Of a stretch of DNA of 52,683 bases, positions 36,705 through 49,987 are shown piece by piece (the stretch's first letter is position 1; every line of letters begins with the position of its first letter). The position numbers were made by a program, and so were the translations under genes. The notes beneath the pieces are model-generated. The model had not been told where the DNA came from and did not search any database. It saw nothing but the letters and a program-made list of their open reading frames with translations. Source of the DNA: Hyphomicrobiales bacterium (GTDB lineage: Bacteria; Pseudomonadota; Alphaproteobacteria; Rhizobiales; Xanthobacteraceae); contig JAKFYI010000034.1 of assembly GCA_021730985.1 (NCBI GenBank), forward strand, positions 1-52,683. Direction: 5' to 3'.

Positions 36705-36716
36705 ATCCCCGTGGGG
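36705..36716 (-). promoter_or_regulatory. CCCCACGGGGAT motif upstream of pdhA
   Basis: On the minus strand the 12-mer CCCCACGGGGAT lies 56-67 bases upstream of the pdhA ATG. The same 12-mer occurs on the plus strand at 32379-32390, in the centre of the nested palindrome after pdhC. Both copies follow a CGCTTT stretch. A near-palindrome at both ends of one operon could be a regulator site, but chance is not excluded. Confidence 0.3.
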
Positions 36717-36827
36717 TGAAAGCGTGTGACAGGACTGCACACACAGCCTTTCCGGGCCACAAGCCACTGTGCGGGCAACGGAAAATGGCAGCACGCGGCG
36801 GTGGCGCCGGCCGCCTTTGCGCCCCTG

Positions 36828-37145
36828 TCAGGGCCGCTTGGCGATCAGGGTGAGTTCGCGCCGGTCGAGATAGCCCAGCACCGCCCTCGCCCGCTCGTCC
36901 AGCGTGTCGGGATCGATGCTCTCCGACCGCAGCAGGGCCACGCGTCGCTGCCAGTCGGTGCGCTCAAGCCGCAACCGGTCGAGTTCCCCGCTGAGTGTGG
37001 TGAACTGCAGATCGAGATCCTGCTTGGCTCGCAGCCCGTGATTGCCAGTGTAGGCGTTGACCCCGAAATAGCCGATGAACAGCGCCGCTCCAACGTATAG
37101 CCCGAGCGCGGTCAGGAATGCGCGAAGCCGTCTGCGGATCACCAT
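36828..37145 (-). CDS. ftsB: Septum formation initiator FtsB/DivIC-like protein
   Basis: This is a bitopic cell-division protein, 105 aa. A short basic cytosolic end (MVIRRRLRAFL) precedes one membrane segment (about 12-30) and then a coiled coil (about 38-75, LDLQFTTLSGELDRLRLERTD, cut here), ending with the DERARAVLGYLDRREL segment typical of this family. FtsB bridges FtsL and FtsQ in the divisome. The ftsB position between eno and pdhA is conserved in alphaproteobacteria. Here a CoA-transferase and a 207-aa protein have come between eno and ftsB. Confidence 0.85.
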   Translation of the reverse strand: MVIRRRLRAFLTALGLYVGAALFIGYFGVNAYTGNHGLRAKQDLDLQFTTLSGELDRLRLERTDWQRRVALLRSESIDPDTLDERARAVLGYLDRRELTLIAKRP

Positions 37146-37188
37146 GACGGCAACATGCGTGCGTCGCGTTAAGGCAAGATTACCGGTG

Positions 37189-37812
37189 TCAGCAACCGGA
37201 CTTTTTCGGCTCGATGCCGCTGAGCACTGTATCGAGATTGCCCTGTCCCGTCGCGATCAGGTCGCGCTTGGGGATGAAGCCGTTGCTTACCACGCCCTTG
37301 ATGGCGTCGACGACCTCGGCGCTGATTTTGATTTCGCGATCCTTGGCCTGCAATCTGTAGTAGTTCGTCATGGCCGCCAGGAAATGCGTGCGATGGGTCG
37401 CCTGGCAGAGCCGCCGCGGGCTCTCGGCTGCGAGACAGGCCACGTATGCGGCCGCCTGTCGAACCGTGTGGCCGCGTCCAGCGGCATCGCCGCGCGCGCG
37501 GCAGGTGTTGTTGGCCTTGTCGAGGTGTACGTCCTTCACCTTCGGGTCCACGGGGATGTAGGACTGCGCGACCGCGGGGCCTGAGTTTTTCTTCCAGTAC
37601 TGACTGAGACCCTGACCCGAACCCTTTGTACCAACATAGATTCCGATCAGTAGGGCCGCAGCCCCGATCCAGAACACCATTTTGCGCAATTTGGACGCGC
37701 CGGCGACCACCTCTTCGTCGGTGCCCTCGTAGGATACGCCCTGGATGGAGCGCAGATTTTCGCGCGCCCCACTGCCCGTTCCCGATCGATGTCCGAATTC
37801 CTTGTGCCGCAT
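37189..37812 (-). CDS. Membrane-anchored hypothetical protein, 207 aa
   Basis: There is one membrane segment (about 45-62, MVFWIGAAALLIGIYVGT) after an N-terminal cytosolic part of about 43 residues with acidic residues near the membrane. The outer part contains three close-set Cys residues (NNTCRARG, VACLAAE, RRLCQATH) and a final Cys at the C-terminus (KKSGC), and is mainly helical. I recognise no family. It lies 43 bases upstream of ftsB on the same strand and is divergent from the CoA-transferase gene. A cell-envelope role is a guess from neighbourhood only. Confidence 0.55.
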   Translation of the reverse strand: MRHKEFGHRSGTGSGARENLRSIQGVSYEGTDEEVVAGASKLRKMVFWIGAAALLIGIYVGTKGSGQGLSQYWKKNSGPAVAQSYIPVDPKVKDVHLDKANNTCRARGDAAGRGHTVRQAAAYVACLAAESPRRLCQATHRTHFLAAMTNYYRLQAKDREIKISAEVVDAIKGVVSNGFIPKRDLIATGQGNLDTVLSGIEPKKSGC

Positions 37813-38018
37813 CGCGCGTGCACCTCAGGCCGCGCAATGCGTCGCAGGGCCGGCGGAAGGCGGCCTGAGCAACAGCAAGAAAACGGATCTGCGCATACAA
37901 AACCCCATGATTTCTCCATAGACCAACGCGGTAAAGGAACCGTCGCCGCAACCGGGACGGAGGGCCTTTTGCTGGAAAAGCCCCCTATAATTGGGCTTTC
38001 CGGCTGACAGAACGCCCC

Positions 38019-40765
<2,747 letters not shown>

Positions 40766-41575
40766 TTAGCGGTCGAGAACCTTGGTGACGGCCAGGAATA
40801 CGCGGTCGGCGCCCTCGAATCCGCGGGTGTGCATGCCCAGGACCACAGCCAGCGTAACCTTGCCGTCCGGCCGGTCGAAAGCGTGGACCTCGACGATGCC
40901 GTAGCCAATGGTGCAGTTGCGCGAGGCCGGAATGGTCTTGTCATCCTGCAGCACGATGCTGCGAGCCCCTTGGTCAAGCGTGAGCCGGAACGCGACACCC
41001 TTTTCGGGATCCATCTCCTCGGCACAACTGCCGGCTTCCTTGTGGGTGCCGTTCCGGGAGGTCTTCGGCCAGTCCATGGTCTTGGTCTCGAGCTTCAGCT
41101 TGAGTTCGCCCAAAACAGGATGCTTGGCGGCCAACGCTGCGGTGCCTTCGCCCTTGGGGGGCATCTCCGAACCGGAGCTGTGCTCGCCGGGGCGGGCTTC
41201 GGCGTCGCGCGCCAGCAGCGTGCCGGGCTTCGAAATCTTATGCGCGCTGAGCAGACTGGCCGCGCGCCTCTCGGCGTAGGCCAGGAATTTCTTGAGGACT
41301 GGTTCGATATTGTCGCTGGTGGAGTCGTCCCTCATGTCTGCGGTGACGCGGAGCGGCACGCCTTGGACAAAACGGTCGCGGCTGACGTCGATCACGACGA
41401 TTTCGGTTTGCATGCGGCCGGCGTCCCATTGCGGCCCGTACTGCATGAAACCGAAGTAGCGGCCGTCAGGCGAAAAGCCGAGGACTTTGAGGGCGGCGGC
41501 GTCGGCAGCCTGCGCTGCGCCTGGGGGCAAAAGGAGAGCGATGGACAGGGCCGCAACGGCTATTCGCATGGGCAA
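40766..41575 (-). CDS. DUF2259-family secreted protein
   Basis: This is a 269-residue protein with a Sec signal ([23 protein letters not shown], cut expected after AQA, shown in pieces elsewhere). The segment after the signal, [21 protein letters not shown] followed by [13 protein letters not shown], is the characteristic start of DUF2259 proteins, and resembles one WD/TolB-type blade. Cys in GSCAEE and RNCTIGY may pair. Function is unknown; periplasmic location is expected. It lies upstream of eno on the same strand with the repeat in between. Confidence 0.7.
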   Translation of the reverse strand: MPMRIAVAALSIALLLPPGAAQAADAAALKVLGFSPDGRYFGFMQYGPQWDAGRMQTEIVVIDVSRDRFVQGVPLRVTADMRDDSTSDNIEPVLKKFLAYAERRAASLLSAHKISKPGTLLARDAEARPGEHSSGSEMPPKGEGTAALAAKHPVLGELKLKLETKTMDWPKTSRNGTHKEAGSCAEEMDPEKGVAFRLTLDQGARSIVLQDDKTIPASRNCTIGYGIVEVHAFDRPDGKVTLAVVLGMHTRGFEGADRVFLAVTKVLDR

Positions 41576-41682
41576 CGATCCTCGAATTCAATAACCGATA
41601 TTATGCCAGGCGCGGACCACGATCCCAGCCGTTGACGGCGCGCCTCCGATGCGTCCTCTATGACCGAAACGAGACCCTTGTC

Positions 41683-42135
41683 ATGGCACGAAAACGCCTC
41701 CAACTCGGCCGCCCGACCCCGCCGCCCGCATCGCCGGGCAAGGCCACGCTCGACCGCGTCGCGAACCCGCATGCGGATACGAACTATGTCGCGCGTTTCA
41801 CCGCGCCTGAGTTCACCACGCTGTGTCCGATCACGGGCCAGCCGGATTTTGCGCACCTTGTGATCGACTATGTGCCGGGCAAGTGGCTGGTCGAATCCAA
41901 ATCGCTAAAGCTCTATCTCGTCAGCTTCCGCAACCACGGTGCGTTCCACGAGGACTGCACCGTGGCGATCGGCAAGCGCCTTGCCGACCTGCTCAAGCCG
42001 AAGTGGCTACGGATCGGCGGCTACTGGTATCCGCGCGGCGGCATGCCGATCGATGTGTTCTGGCAGGCAGGCATGCTGCCAAAGGGCGTCTGGGTGCCGG
42101 ACCAGGGCGTTGCCCCGTATCGGGGTCGCGGCTAG
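41683..42135 (+). CDS. queF: NADPH-dependent preQ0 reductase QueF
   Basis: QueF reduces 7-cyano-7-deazaguanine to preQ1 for queuosine in tRNA. The thioimide-forming Cys48 and acid Asp55 have the same seven-residue spacing as in the B. subtilis enzyme ([10 protein letters not shown]), and the QueF motif with [20 protein letters not shown] is intact. At 150 aa it is the short, unimodular (YkvM) type. The ATG at 41683 starts [10 protein letters not shown]; the frame extends back to 41632 without a better start. No other queuosine gene is in the window. Its 3' end overlaps the MFS gene (convergent) by four bases. Confidence 0.93.
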   Translation: MARKRLQLGRPTPPPASPGKATLDRVANPHADTNYVARFTAPEFTTLCPITGQPDFAHLVIDYVPGKWLVESKSLKLYLVSFRNHGAFHEDCTVAIGKRLADLLKPKWLRIGGYWYPRGGMPIDVFWQAGMLPKGVWVPDQGVAPYRGRG

Positions 42136-43289
42136 GCCGGCTTCGGCCGCGTCAGCAGTTGCGCGGACACGATACCGGTCAAGGCAATTGCGATGGCGCA
42201 GATCGCGAGCGTCGGTGGCGATCCCAGCCAGGTCAGTCCGTAGCCAAAGGCGACCGTTCCGACCGACTGCCCGATGAAGATCGAGAACGTGTGGAACGCG
42301 ATGGCCGAACTTCGCGTCGCCGGCGCCAGCTCGGTGACGAACACCTGGATGCTGGCGTGCAGCATGTAGAAGCCGAGCCCCATCACCCCGACCACCGCGC
42401 ACTGCACCTGCCACGGCGGCGTGAACGCCAGCATCGCGATCCCGAACGACATGAACAGTCCGCCCGTGATCATCACCCGCTTCTGGCCAAGCAGGCGCAG
42501 CAGCGTGCCGATACCGATCGAATAGACGATGCCCCCGACTGCAAACGACCCGATGACGAGGCCCGCAATGGATGCGCGCGGCTCGCCGGCCTGCAGCAGC
42601 AGCACGGCGACATAGGCGAACAGGCCCATCACGAAGATGCCTTCGCACAGCACGGTGAGATAGCAGATGCGCGCGGTCGGGATTTTGAAGATGTCGCGAT
42701 AGCGCAGGATCACGGTGCGCGGATTGAGCGGTTGGCGTGGCGCCTCTGGCAGGCCGCGCAGACCCACCCCAGCGAGGATGAGCGCGATCAACGAGATCAC
42801 GCCGAGCACCAGGAAGACGCCGCGCCAATGGATGAAGTCGGCGACGATACCGGCGGCCGCCGAGCCCATTAGGTTTCCAGTGATGGTGCCGGCCAGCAGG
42901 CGGCCGATCGCCACCTGCCGCTGCGCGAGCGGCACCAGATCGGACAGCATTGCCATGCCCAGCGGAAACAACCCGCCGCATCCGGCACCCGCGATCACGC
43001 GCAACACGAACAGTTGCGAGAACGTCGTTGCGAAGGCACAAAGGAACGACGCCACGGTCAGCACGACCAGGCAACCGATCATCACCCGCTTCTTGCCGAC
43101 CGAATCCGCGACCGGGCCGAGCACCGGCAGCACCATGCCGTAGGATATGAACGCCGCGGCCAGCATGGCGGCCGTCTCGGGCGGCACCCAGAAGTCGCCG
43201 GCGATCTGCGGAATGACAGGATCAACCGCGCGCACGGAAAGCGCGGACGAGAACGTCATAAAGGTGATGATCGCGAGCGTCTGGTTCAT
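42132..43289 (-). CDS. Major facilitator superfamily transporter
   Basis: This is a 12-helix secondary transporter of 385 aa. The MFS motif A loop between helices 2 and 3 reads [15 protein letters not shown], and the second-half counterpart is [13 protein letters not shown]. The first periplasmic loop with [12 protein letters not shown] is typical of drug:H+ antiporter (DHA1) members. Start ATG 43289 ([13 protein letters not shown]) is preferred to the TTG at 43322. Substrate is not predictable. It is convergent with queF and 58 bases downstream of the yjfC-like gene, on the same strand. Confidence 0.85.
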   Translation of the reverse strand: MNQTLAIITFMTFSSALSVRAVDPVIPQIAGDFWVPPETAAMLAAAFISYGMVLPVLGPVADSVGKKRVMIGCLVVLTVASFLCAFATTFSQLFVLRVIAGAGCGGLFPLGMAMLSDLVPLAQRQVAIGRLLAGTITGNLMGSAAAGIVADFIHWRGVFLVLGVISLIALILAGVGLRGLPEAPRQPLNPRTVILRYRDIFKIPTARICYLTVLCEGIFVMGLFAYVAVLLLQAGEPRASIAGLVIGSFAVGGIVYSIGIGTLLRLLGQKRVMITGGLFMSFGIAMLAFTPPWQVQCAVVGVMGLGFYMLHASIQVFVTELAPATRSSAIAFHTFSIFIGQSVGTVAFGYGLTWLGSPPTLAICAIAIALTGIVSAQLLTRPKPA

Positions 43290-43347
43290 CGCGCCGCTTT
43301 GGAACACTGCCCCGTAAGGCAACGCAACTGATTTCGGCGCAATCCAC

Positions 43348-44508
43348 CTATCCGATGATGGCGTGCGGCAGAAATCGCGACGAGTTCTTGGTGATCGGGG
43401 TGACGTCCTCGCGCACGTTCAGCCCGCAGGGCTCGCCGGCAGCAAACCACGAGCCGATCACGGCGTGGTTGCCATCAAACTGCGGCAGTGGAGCGATGGC
43501 CTGGCGGATGAAACCCTCGGCCCCGTAGGGCCCGTCATCGCGGTCAACCGGCTTGCCGTCGATCACCAGATCGACATTGGCCCCCTCGCGCGAAAACAAC
43601 GGCTTGCGGGCATACGACGTGCCGAACTCGGCCGTCTTCTCGTCGCCTTCAAAATAGGCAGGCAGCAGGTTGGGGTGACCCGGAAACATGGCCCACAGCA
43701 GCGGCAATATGCCCTTGTTGGACAGGATCGCCTTCCAGGGCGGCTCGACGAATTGCGTCGGCGCGCCCGGCAGCGATGCGCCGAAGGCCTCGCGCATCAT
43801 CCATTCCCACGGATAGAGCTTGAACAGCAACTCGATCGGTTTGTTTTCAAGATCGACGAAACGTCCGCCCGACGCCTTGCCGATGCCGTCCATCTCGATC
43901 CGTGCGGTCTGCAATCCGGCCTGCTGCGCGCAATCTTCGATATAGGCGAGCGTGCCGGAGTCCTCCGCCGTGTCGCGTACGCCGGCGAGATAAAGTTTCC
44001 GGTCCTTGCCGATCACCTTCCAGCCTTCGATCAGGCGCTCGTGCAACGAGTTGTATTGGTCGGCGTCCGCGGGCAGCAGATTCTGGGCGATGCCGTCCTG
44101 CAGCCAACGCCACTGGAATGCGCCGGTCTCGAACGCCGATGTCGGCGTGTCGGCGTTGTATTCGAGCAGCTTGGCGGAGCCCTTCCCGTCGTAGCGCAGA
44201 TCGAAGCGGCCGTAGAGACTCAAGTCGCCGCGCTTGAAGCTCGCCGCGATCCAGTTCCAGAACGGCCGCGGGATTTGCAGTAGCTTCATCATGCGGTCGT
44301 CTTCGATGGCGCGCGAGACAAGTTCGCGGCACATCGCTTCGAGCTCGGCGGTCGGCGCCTCGATGTCGCGCTCGATCTCCTCCAGCGTGAAGGCATAGTA
44401 AGCGCGCTCGTCCCAGTAGCGCTCGCCTTCCAGAGTGTGGAATTCGAAGCCGGTTTCGCGCGCGACATCCTGCCAGTTCGCGCGTTCCTCGCAGGCGACG
44501 CGGCGCAT
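43348..44508 (-). CDS. Glutathionylspermidine synthase-like ATP-grasp ligase (YjfC/YgiC type)
   Basis: This matches the synthetase domain of Gss without the amidase domain, 386 aa. Recognisable family features are FDLRYDGKGSAKLLEYNADTP-like sequence, the start pattern WxERAYYAFTLEEIE, KLYPWEWMM and NKGILPLLWAMFPGHPNLLPA. It ends with GSWFAAGEPCGLNVRED. Proteins of this type (YjfC, YgiC in E. coli) are ATP-grasp ligases that join a peptide-like carboxylate to an amine, and their true substrates are not settled. It begins 3 bases after the polyserine protein and 2 genes after a DUF350 protein, reproducing the yjfL-yjfM-yjfC order. Confidence 0.85.
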   Translation of the reverse strand: MRRVACEERANWQDVARETGFEFHTLEGERYWDERAYYAFTLEEIERDIEAPTAELEAMCRELVSRAIEDDRMMKLLQIPRPFWNWIAASFKRGDLSLYGRFDLRYDGKGSAKLLEYNADTPTSAFETGAFQWRWLQDGIAQNLLPADADQYNSLHERLIEGWKVIGKDRKLYLAGVRDTAEDSGTLAYIEDCAQQAGLQTARIEMDGIGKASGGRFVDLENKPIELLFKLYPWEWMMREAFGASLPGAPTQFVEPPWKAILSNKGILPLLWAMFPGHPNLLPAYFEGDEKTAEFGTSYARKPLFSREGANVDLVIDGKPVDRDDGPYGAEGFIRQAIAPLPQFDGNHAVIGSWFAAGEPCGLNVREDVTPITKNSSRFLPHAIIG

Positions 44509-44511
44509 CGG

Positions 44512-44946
44512 CTAGCTGCTGCTGGACGAGCGCGAGAACGAGCTCGAGGTCGAGCCGAATCCGGAGCGCTGCGTGGTCGAACTGGAGCTGGAACTGGAGG
44601 GGCGCGGCACACCGGCGCTGGTCGCGGACCGGTTGCTGAGCGGCACCGAGGTCGAAGCGGTGGCAGAGGTGCCGCTGCGTGAAAAGATCGGCCACAAGCT
44701 GCCGCTGCTATTGCTGCTGCTATTGGTCCGCGTCCAGCTCGAGCGGGATGAGGTGGTGCCCGAGGAAGACCATGTCCGCCGCGGCGGGCAGGGCTCCGCG
44801 CCGGGAACGCCGGGCGTCACGGGGCCAGCGGCTGCGGCTGGGCTGTGTGGCACGCAGTTCGGGGGCGGCTTGGTCATGGCATAGCCGGTGGCGCCGACGC
44901 CGGTGACGCCCATCAGCAGCAATGCGACCTGGGACGACCGTTTCAT
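44512..44946 (-). CDS. Polyserine-tailed exported protein, YjfM/YgiB-like position
   Basis: 144 residues. An N-terminal hydrophobic stretch (VALLLMGVTGVGATGYAM, about 7-24) after a KR start suggests export or a membrane anchor. Two Cys follow, in PPPNCVP and AEPCPP. The C-terminal half is extremely Ser/Thr-rich (SSSSSSS, FGSTSSSFSRSSSSS), lacking any globular pattern. Its place between DUF350 and the ATP-grasp ligase is that of YjfM/YgiB (DUF1190) proteins, whose C-terminus likewise has Ser/Gly-rich segments; no clear DUF1190 match is seen by eye. The opposite strand has an open frame here too, but spacing (3 and 7 bases to its neighbours) supports this strand. Confidence 0.6.
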   Translation of the reverse strand: MKRSSQVALLLMGVTGVGATGYAMTKPPPNCVPHSPAAAAGPVTPGVPGAEPCPPRRTWSSSGTTSSRSSWTRTNSSSNSSGSLWPIFSRSGTSATASTSVPLSNRSATSAGVPRPSSSSSSSTTQRSGFGSTSSSFSRSSSSS

Positions 44947-44953
44947 GTCGGCC

Positions 44954-45358
44954 TCACCACGTCATGGATGCAGCGCTCAGCAGGCCCGCGGTGACCGATG
45001 CAAGCCCGAGCCAGATCGCCGGCCCGATCTCGCCCGCGGCAATGCGCTGGGACAGGTTCGGCACCGGGATGCGCGCGCAGTAGTAGGCAATGATCTGCAC
45101 GCACAGCGCGATGATGCTCCAGATGATGCAGTCGAGAATGTCCGAAGCATGCGCGACCGCGCTCGCCACCGGCAACGCAAAGCCGAGCATGCTCAGTCCG
45201 AGTGAAATCGCGGCACCCGGAACGTTCTTGGTCAGCAGATCGAATTCGTCATGCGCGGTGATGCGCGAGTAGATGAACAGGAAAGCGATGACTGCGACGG
45301 TCGAAACGCAGAAGTAGAGAAGAAATGCCGGCAATCCGGCTAGCGACTGCAAAACCAT
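44954..45358 (-). CDS. DUF350-family membrane protein (YjfL-like)
   Basis: This is a 134-residue protein with four membrane helices arranged as two repeats (about 7-29, 46-66, 74-93, 109-130). The linkers contain ITAHDEFDLLTKNVPGAAISLG in part and the second-repeat RIAAGEIGPAIWLGLAS, the DUF350 pattern of repeated polar-then-Gly motifs. In E. coli the same family member YjfL is encoded with YjfM and YjfC. It is first of the three-gene unit, ending 7 bases before the polyserine gene. Its role is unknown; the conserved link to the ligase suggests a membrane platform for the tagged product. Confidence 0.82.
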   Translation of the reverse strand: MVLQSLAGLPAFLLYFCVSTVAVIAFLFIYSRITAHDEFDLLTKNVPGAAISLGLSMLGFALPVASAVAHASDILDCIIWSIIALCVQIIAYYCARIPVPNLSQRIAAGEIGPAIWLGLASVTAGLLSAASMTW

Positions 45359-45412
45359 GGTGGCCTCCTGCTCGATTCCAAATGGATCATCTCACACGAA
45401 CACGGCGTCCGC

Positions 45413-46261
45413 TCAGTGAATCGATTTCGCGACTTGGTCGAAAGCCAGCAGCGTCCGCAGCAGCCCTTCCATCTCCTTGAGTGCGATCATGTTCGGTCCG
45501 TCGGATGGCGCCTTGTCCGGATCCTGGTGGGTTTCGATGAAGACGCCGGCCACGCCGATCGCCACGGCGGCCCGCGCCAGCACCGGCACGAACTCGCGCT
45601 GGCCGCCAGACGTCGTCCCCTGCCCGCCCGGCTGCTGCACCGAATGGGTGGCGTCGAAGATGATGGGTGCGCCCGTTTCGCGGGCCATGATCGGCAGCGC
45701 CCGCATGTCGGACACCAGCGTGTTGTAGCCGAATGACGCGCCGCGTTCGGTCACGAGCACGTTGCGGTTGCCTGACGCGGTCAGCTTCTGCACCACGTTC
45801 GCCATGTCCCACGGCGCGAGGAATTGCCCCTTCTTGACGTTCACAACGCGCCCGGTCTCTGCGGCTGCAACAAGAAGATCGGTCTGCCGGCACAGGAAAG
45901 CGGGAATCTGCAGCACGTCGACCGCTTCGGCCACGCGGGCGCATTGCGAAGCATCATGCACGTCGGTGAGCACCGGAATGCCGAGGCTCTCGCGGATTTC
46001 TGCAAAGATCGGCAACGCCCAGTCGAGACCGATGCCGCGCGCGCTGGCCCCGCTGGTGCGGTTGGCTTTGTCGAACGAGGTCTTGTAGATCAACCCGATG
46101 CCAAGCCGTCCGGCGATTTCGCGAAGCGCCATCGCCATCTCGAGTGCATGCGCCCGGCTTTCAAGCGCGCACGGGCCTGCAATCACCGCGAGCGGCAATG
46201 CGTTCCCGAAGCGTGCCTGCCCGATTGTCACGACGGGATTTGGTGCGGGCTCGACTCTCAT
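45413..46261 (-). CDS. kdsA: 3-deoxy-8-phosphooctulonate synthase (KDO-8-P synthase)
   Basis: KdsA condenses phosphoenolpyruvate with arabinose 5-phosphate for KDO in lipopolysaccharide. The family patterns [29 protein letters not shown] and [10 protein letters not shown] are present, with [13 protein letters not shown] and [14 protein letters not shown] downstream. The frame is open far upstream, but GAGG lies just before the ATG at 46261 and the TIM barrel begins right after. Length, 282 aa, is normal. The pyrG-kdsA-eno order is conserved in Gram-negatives; here a NIPSNAP gene and several accessory genes are inserted. Confidence 0.95.
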   Translation of the reverse strand: MRVEPAPNPVVTIGQARFGNALPLAVIAGPCALESRAHALEMAMALREIAGRLGIGLIYKTSFDKANRTSGASARGIGLDWALPIFAEIRESLGIPVLTDVHDASQCARVAEAVDVLQIPAFLCRQTDLLVAAAETGRVVNVKKGQFLAPWDMANVVQKLTASGNRNVLVTERGASFGYNTLVSDMRALPIMARETGAPIIFDATHSVQQPGGQGTTSGGQREFVPVLARAAVAIGVAGVFIETHQDPDKAPSDGPNMIALKEMEGLLRTLLAFDQVAKSIH

Positions 46262-46338
46262 GCATCCTCGGTGTCCGCGCGGGCCATGCTGCGCGGTCAA
46301 CTCTACCTCATTACGATGCCTGCTCGAAGACCAGGGCC

Positions 46339-46665
46339 CTATTTCAGCGCGGAAAATGACGTCGGCTGCAGGAACGAACTCTTGATGTTGGCGAGGATCG
46401 GTCCGTCCCTCTCGCTCTCGGAGCGCGCGGTTTGCCACGCCGGATCGGCCTGGAACACGGTCCAGATCCTTTCCCGTTCGGCGAGCGACTCCCAGGCCAG
46501 CATGTAGTGCAGGTCGTGATTGCCGTCGCCGACCAGCACGGTCCAGAAACCCACCGGCCGCAGCCCGTGTTTTTTCCAGATCGGCAGCGTCTGGGTCTCG
46601 AACCGCTTGAGCAACGCCGGCATGCGGCCCGGAATGCAGGAATAGATGCGCTGTTCGTAGATCAA
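46339..46665 (-). CDS. NIPSNAP-family protein
   Basis: This is a dimeric alpha-beta barrel domain of 108 aa with the NIPSNAP pattern: an initial strand [14 protein letters not shown], a helix [17 protein letters not shown], the conserved GFWTVLVGD plus [14 protein letters not shown], and a final helix [11 protein letters not shown]. Bacterial members have no established activity, although eukaryotic ones act in vesicle or mitochondrial signalling. It lies between pyrG and kdsA on the same strand, 90 bases after pyrG. The presence of the gene at this spot is common in Bradyrhizobium-type genomes, as far as I recall. Confidence 0.85.
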   Translation of the reverse strand: MIYEQRIYSCIPGRMPALLKRFETQTLPIWKKHGLRPVGFWTVLVGDGNHDLHYMLAWESLAERERIWTVFQADPAWQTARSESERDGPILANIKSSFLQPTSFSALK

Positions 46666-46755
46666 ATTGGTCCCCTGTTTTGGATGATGCCCGATCGGGC
46701 CGCATCGTGCGCGGCACGGCTGCCCCGCACAAGACGGGCCCGCATAAGATTGCCG

Positions 46756-48396
<1,641 letters not shown>

Positions 48397-48528
48397 TTAA
48401 GCCGCGTCCATCGATTCGACGAGGCCGCTGCGCGCAAACCCGGCATGTCGAAAAGTCGATGTGGACAGGTCACACAAATGCCCGTTGTTCCAGTCACTTG
48501 CAGCTGGGCGCTCACAATTCACATCGCC

Positions 48529-48556
48529 AAAAACGAAGGGCCGGTGGTCCGGCCCC
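48529..48556 (-). terminator. Intrinsic terminator of secG
   Basis: On the minus strand GGGCCGG-ACCA-CCGGCCC (48538-48555) forms a perfect 7-bp stem with a 4-nt loop, followed by TTCGTTTTT (48529-48537). It begins 11 bases after the secG stop. This is the clearest minus-strand terminator in the window and separates the tpiA-secG unit from pyrG. Confidence 0.85.
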
Positions 48557-48566
48557 TGCTTGTTAC

Positions 48567-48956
48567 TTACTGCGACCGCGGCACCTCTGGCCCGGCCGGA
48601 GCCGCGGGCGGCTGCGGTGCACCGCGAAGCTGGTCGAGGACGCCACCTCCGGGCCCGCCGAGAGGCAATCCAGGCGACGGCGGTGCGCCTGGCACGGATG
48701 TTCCAGGGCTCAGCGTCGAGCGGGGTTTGCGGTCCATTCCGGCGAGAATCGACAGGATCAGGCTGGTGCCGAAGAACACCGCAGCCAGGATTGCCGTGGC
48801 GCGGGTCAGCACGTTGGTGGTGCCCCGGTTCGACATGAATCCGCCGCCGCCACTGCTCCCCATGCCGAGGCCGCCGCCTTCGGACTTCTGCAGCAGGATC
48901 AGGCCCACCATGGTGAGCACAATCATGAGATGAATGACGATGATGACACTTTGCAT
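48567..48956 (-). CDS. secG: Preprotein translocase subunit SecG
   Basis: This is a small accessory subunit of the SecYEG channel. Two membrane segments (about 3-22 and 53-72) flank the Gly-rich loop with GGLGMGSSGGGGFMSNRG and the conserved TRATAILAAVFFGTSL segment. The Pro/Gly-rich C-terminal tail (about 75-129) is longer than in E. coli (110 aa), as is usual in alphaproteobacteria. It is downstream of tpiA (114 bases) on the same strand, and is ended by its own terminator. Confidence 0.93.
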   Translation of the reverse strand: MQSVIIVIHLMIVLTMVGLILLQKSEGGGLGMGSSGGGGFMSNRGTTNVLTRATAILAAVFFGTSLILSILAGMDRKPRSTLSPGTSVPGAPPSPGLPLGGPGGGVLDQLRGAPQPPAAPAGPEVPRSQ

Positions 48957-49070
48957 CGAGACGATCCGGTCAAGCGCCGACCGGGCCGCACGGCCCGATC
49001 CACGATCCCCATATAGGAATATCCGGGGTCTCTACACGATCCCCCGGCGCATTTCCACCCTGCACGAACC

Positions 49071-49829
49071 TCAGCCGTAAACGCCCGCGATGGCCAGGAA
49101 CTCGTCGGCCTTCAGGCTCGCCCCGCCGACCAGGGCGCCATCGACGTTGGGTGCGGCCATCAATTCCCGGGCGTTGGAGCCCTTCACCGAGCCGCCGTAA
49201 AGGATTCGGATGCCGCCGGCTGCCGCTCCGAGGCGCTGAGCGAGGCGCTGGCGAATGAATTCATGGACCTGAGCAACATCGCGCACGCTCGGGGTCAGTC
49301 CTGTCCCGATCGCCCAGACCGGCTCATAGGCCACGACCAGGTTGGCGGGTGTCGCGCCGTCCGGGACCGAGCCGTCAAGCTGACGGCCGAGCACGTCGAG
49401 CGTCCGGCCCTGCTCCCGCTCCACCTGGGCCTCGCCGATGCAAACGATGGCCAGGAGGCTTGCCCTCCAGGCCGCCAGCGCCTTGGCGCGCACGTCCGCG
49501 TCGGTCTCGCGATGGTTGGTCCGCCGCTCCGAATGGCCGACGATCACGGCCACGGCGCCGGCGTCCGCCAGCATCTCGGCTGCGATGTCGCCGGTGAACG
49601 CTCCGGCGCTCTCCGGATGGCAATCCTGACCGCCGATCGCGACTGCGGAGCTTTTTGCGGCCTCGGCGAGCGCCGTCAGCAGCGTCGCTGGAGGACAGAC
49701 CATCAGGTCGGCCTTGCCGGCCAGGTTGGCCGAACCGGCCACGATTTTTGCGAACTCGACGACAGAGCGCCTGAGCCCGTTCATCTTCCAATTGCCTGCG
49801 ACCAGTGGCCGCCGCGTCCCGTCCGCCAT
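49071..49829 (-). CDS. tpiA: Triose-phosphate isomerase
   Basis: This glycolytic enzyme interconverts dihydroxyacetone phosphate and glyceraldehyde 3-phosphate. The active-site Lys15 is in GNWKMNG, the His in VGHSERR, and the Glu in [12 protein letters not shown]. The phosphate-binding GGSVK segment is near the C-terminus. Length, 252 aa, is standard. It is divergent from the foldase gene with a 158-base gap that should contain both promoters. With eno and pdhABC it gives this window three parts of central carbon metabolism. Confidence 0.96.
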   Translation of the reverse strand: MADGTRRPLVAGNWKMNGLRRSVVEFAKIVAGSANLAGKADLMVCPPATLLTALAEAAKSSAVAIGGQDCHPESAGAFTGDIAAEMLADAGAVAVIVGHSERRTNHRETDADVRAKALAAWRASLLAIVCIGEAQVEREQGRTLDVLGRQLDGSVPDGATPANLVVAYEPVWAIGTGLTPSVRDVAQVHEFIRQRLAQRLGAAAGGIRILYGGSVKGSNARELMAAPNVDGALVGGASLKADEFLAIAGVYG

Positions 49830-49987
49830 TGTTCGTCCCCTCGAATGAGCCGTTAGCAGAGCATTTGGGGCTTAACCAGAGCCCCGCCTGACGCTGCGGG
49901 ATAAGTTGCCGGTGGGGGCCGCGGTCCCTATATTCCCGCCGCAAGCGAACCGTGAATCGGTCGCAACTCCAATCGCAGATCGGATCC

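Noticed and set aside
37986..37991. TATAAT sequence upstream of the CoA-transferase gene
   Set aside because: No matching -35 element at the right distance; the hexamer alone is not enough.
44573..44884. Plus-strand frame opposite the polyserine protein, with poly-Leu
   Set aside because: The minus-strand gene fits the operon spacing and the yjfM-like position; poly-Leu is the complement of the Ser codons.
46688..46700. GCCCGATCGGGC palindrome between NIPSNAP and pyrG
   Set aside because: No T-run or partner site; a GC-rich 12-bp palindrome alone is weak evidence in this genome.
49023..49047. CCGGGG/CCCCGG inverted repeat after tpiA as a terminator
   Set aside because: The loop is 13 nt and no T-run follows; too weak to call.
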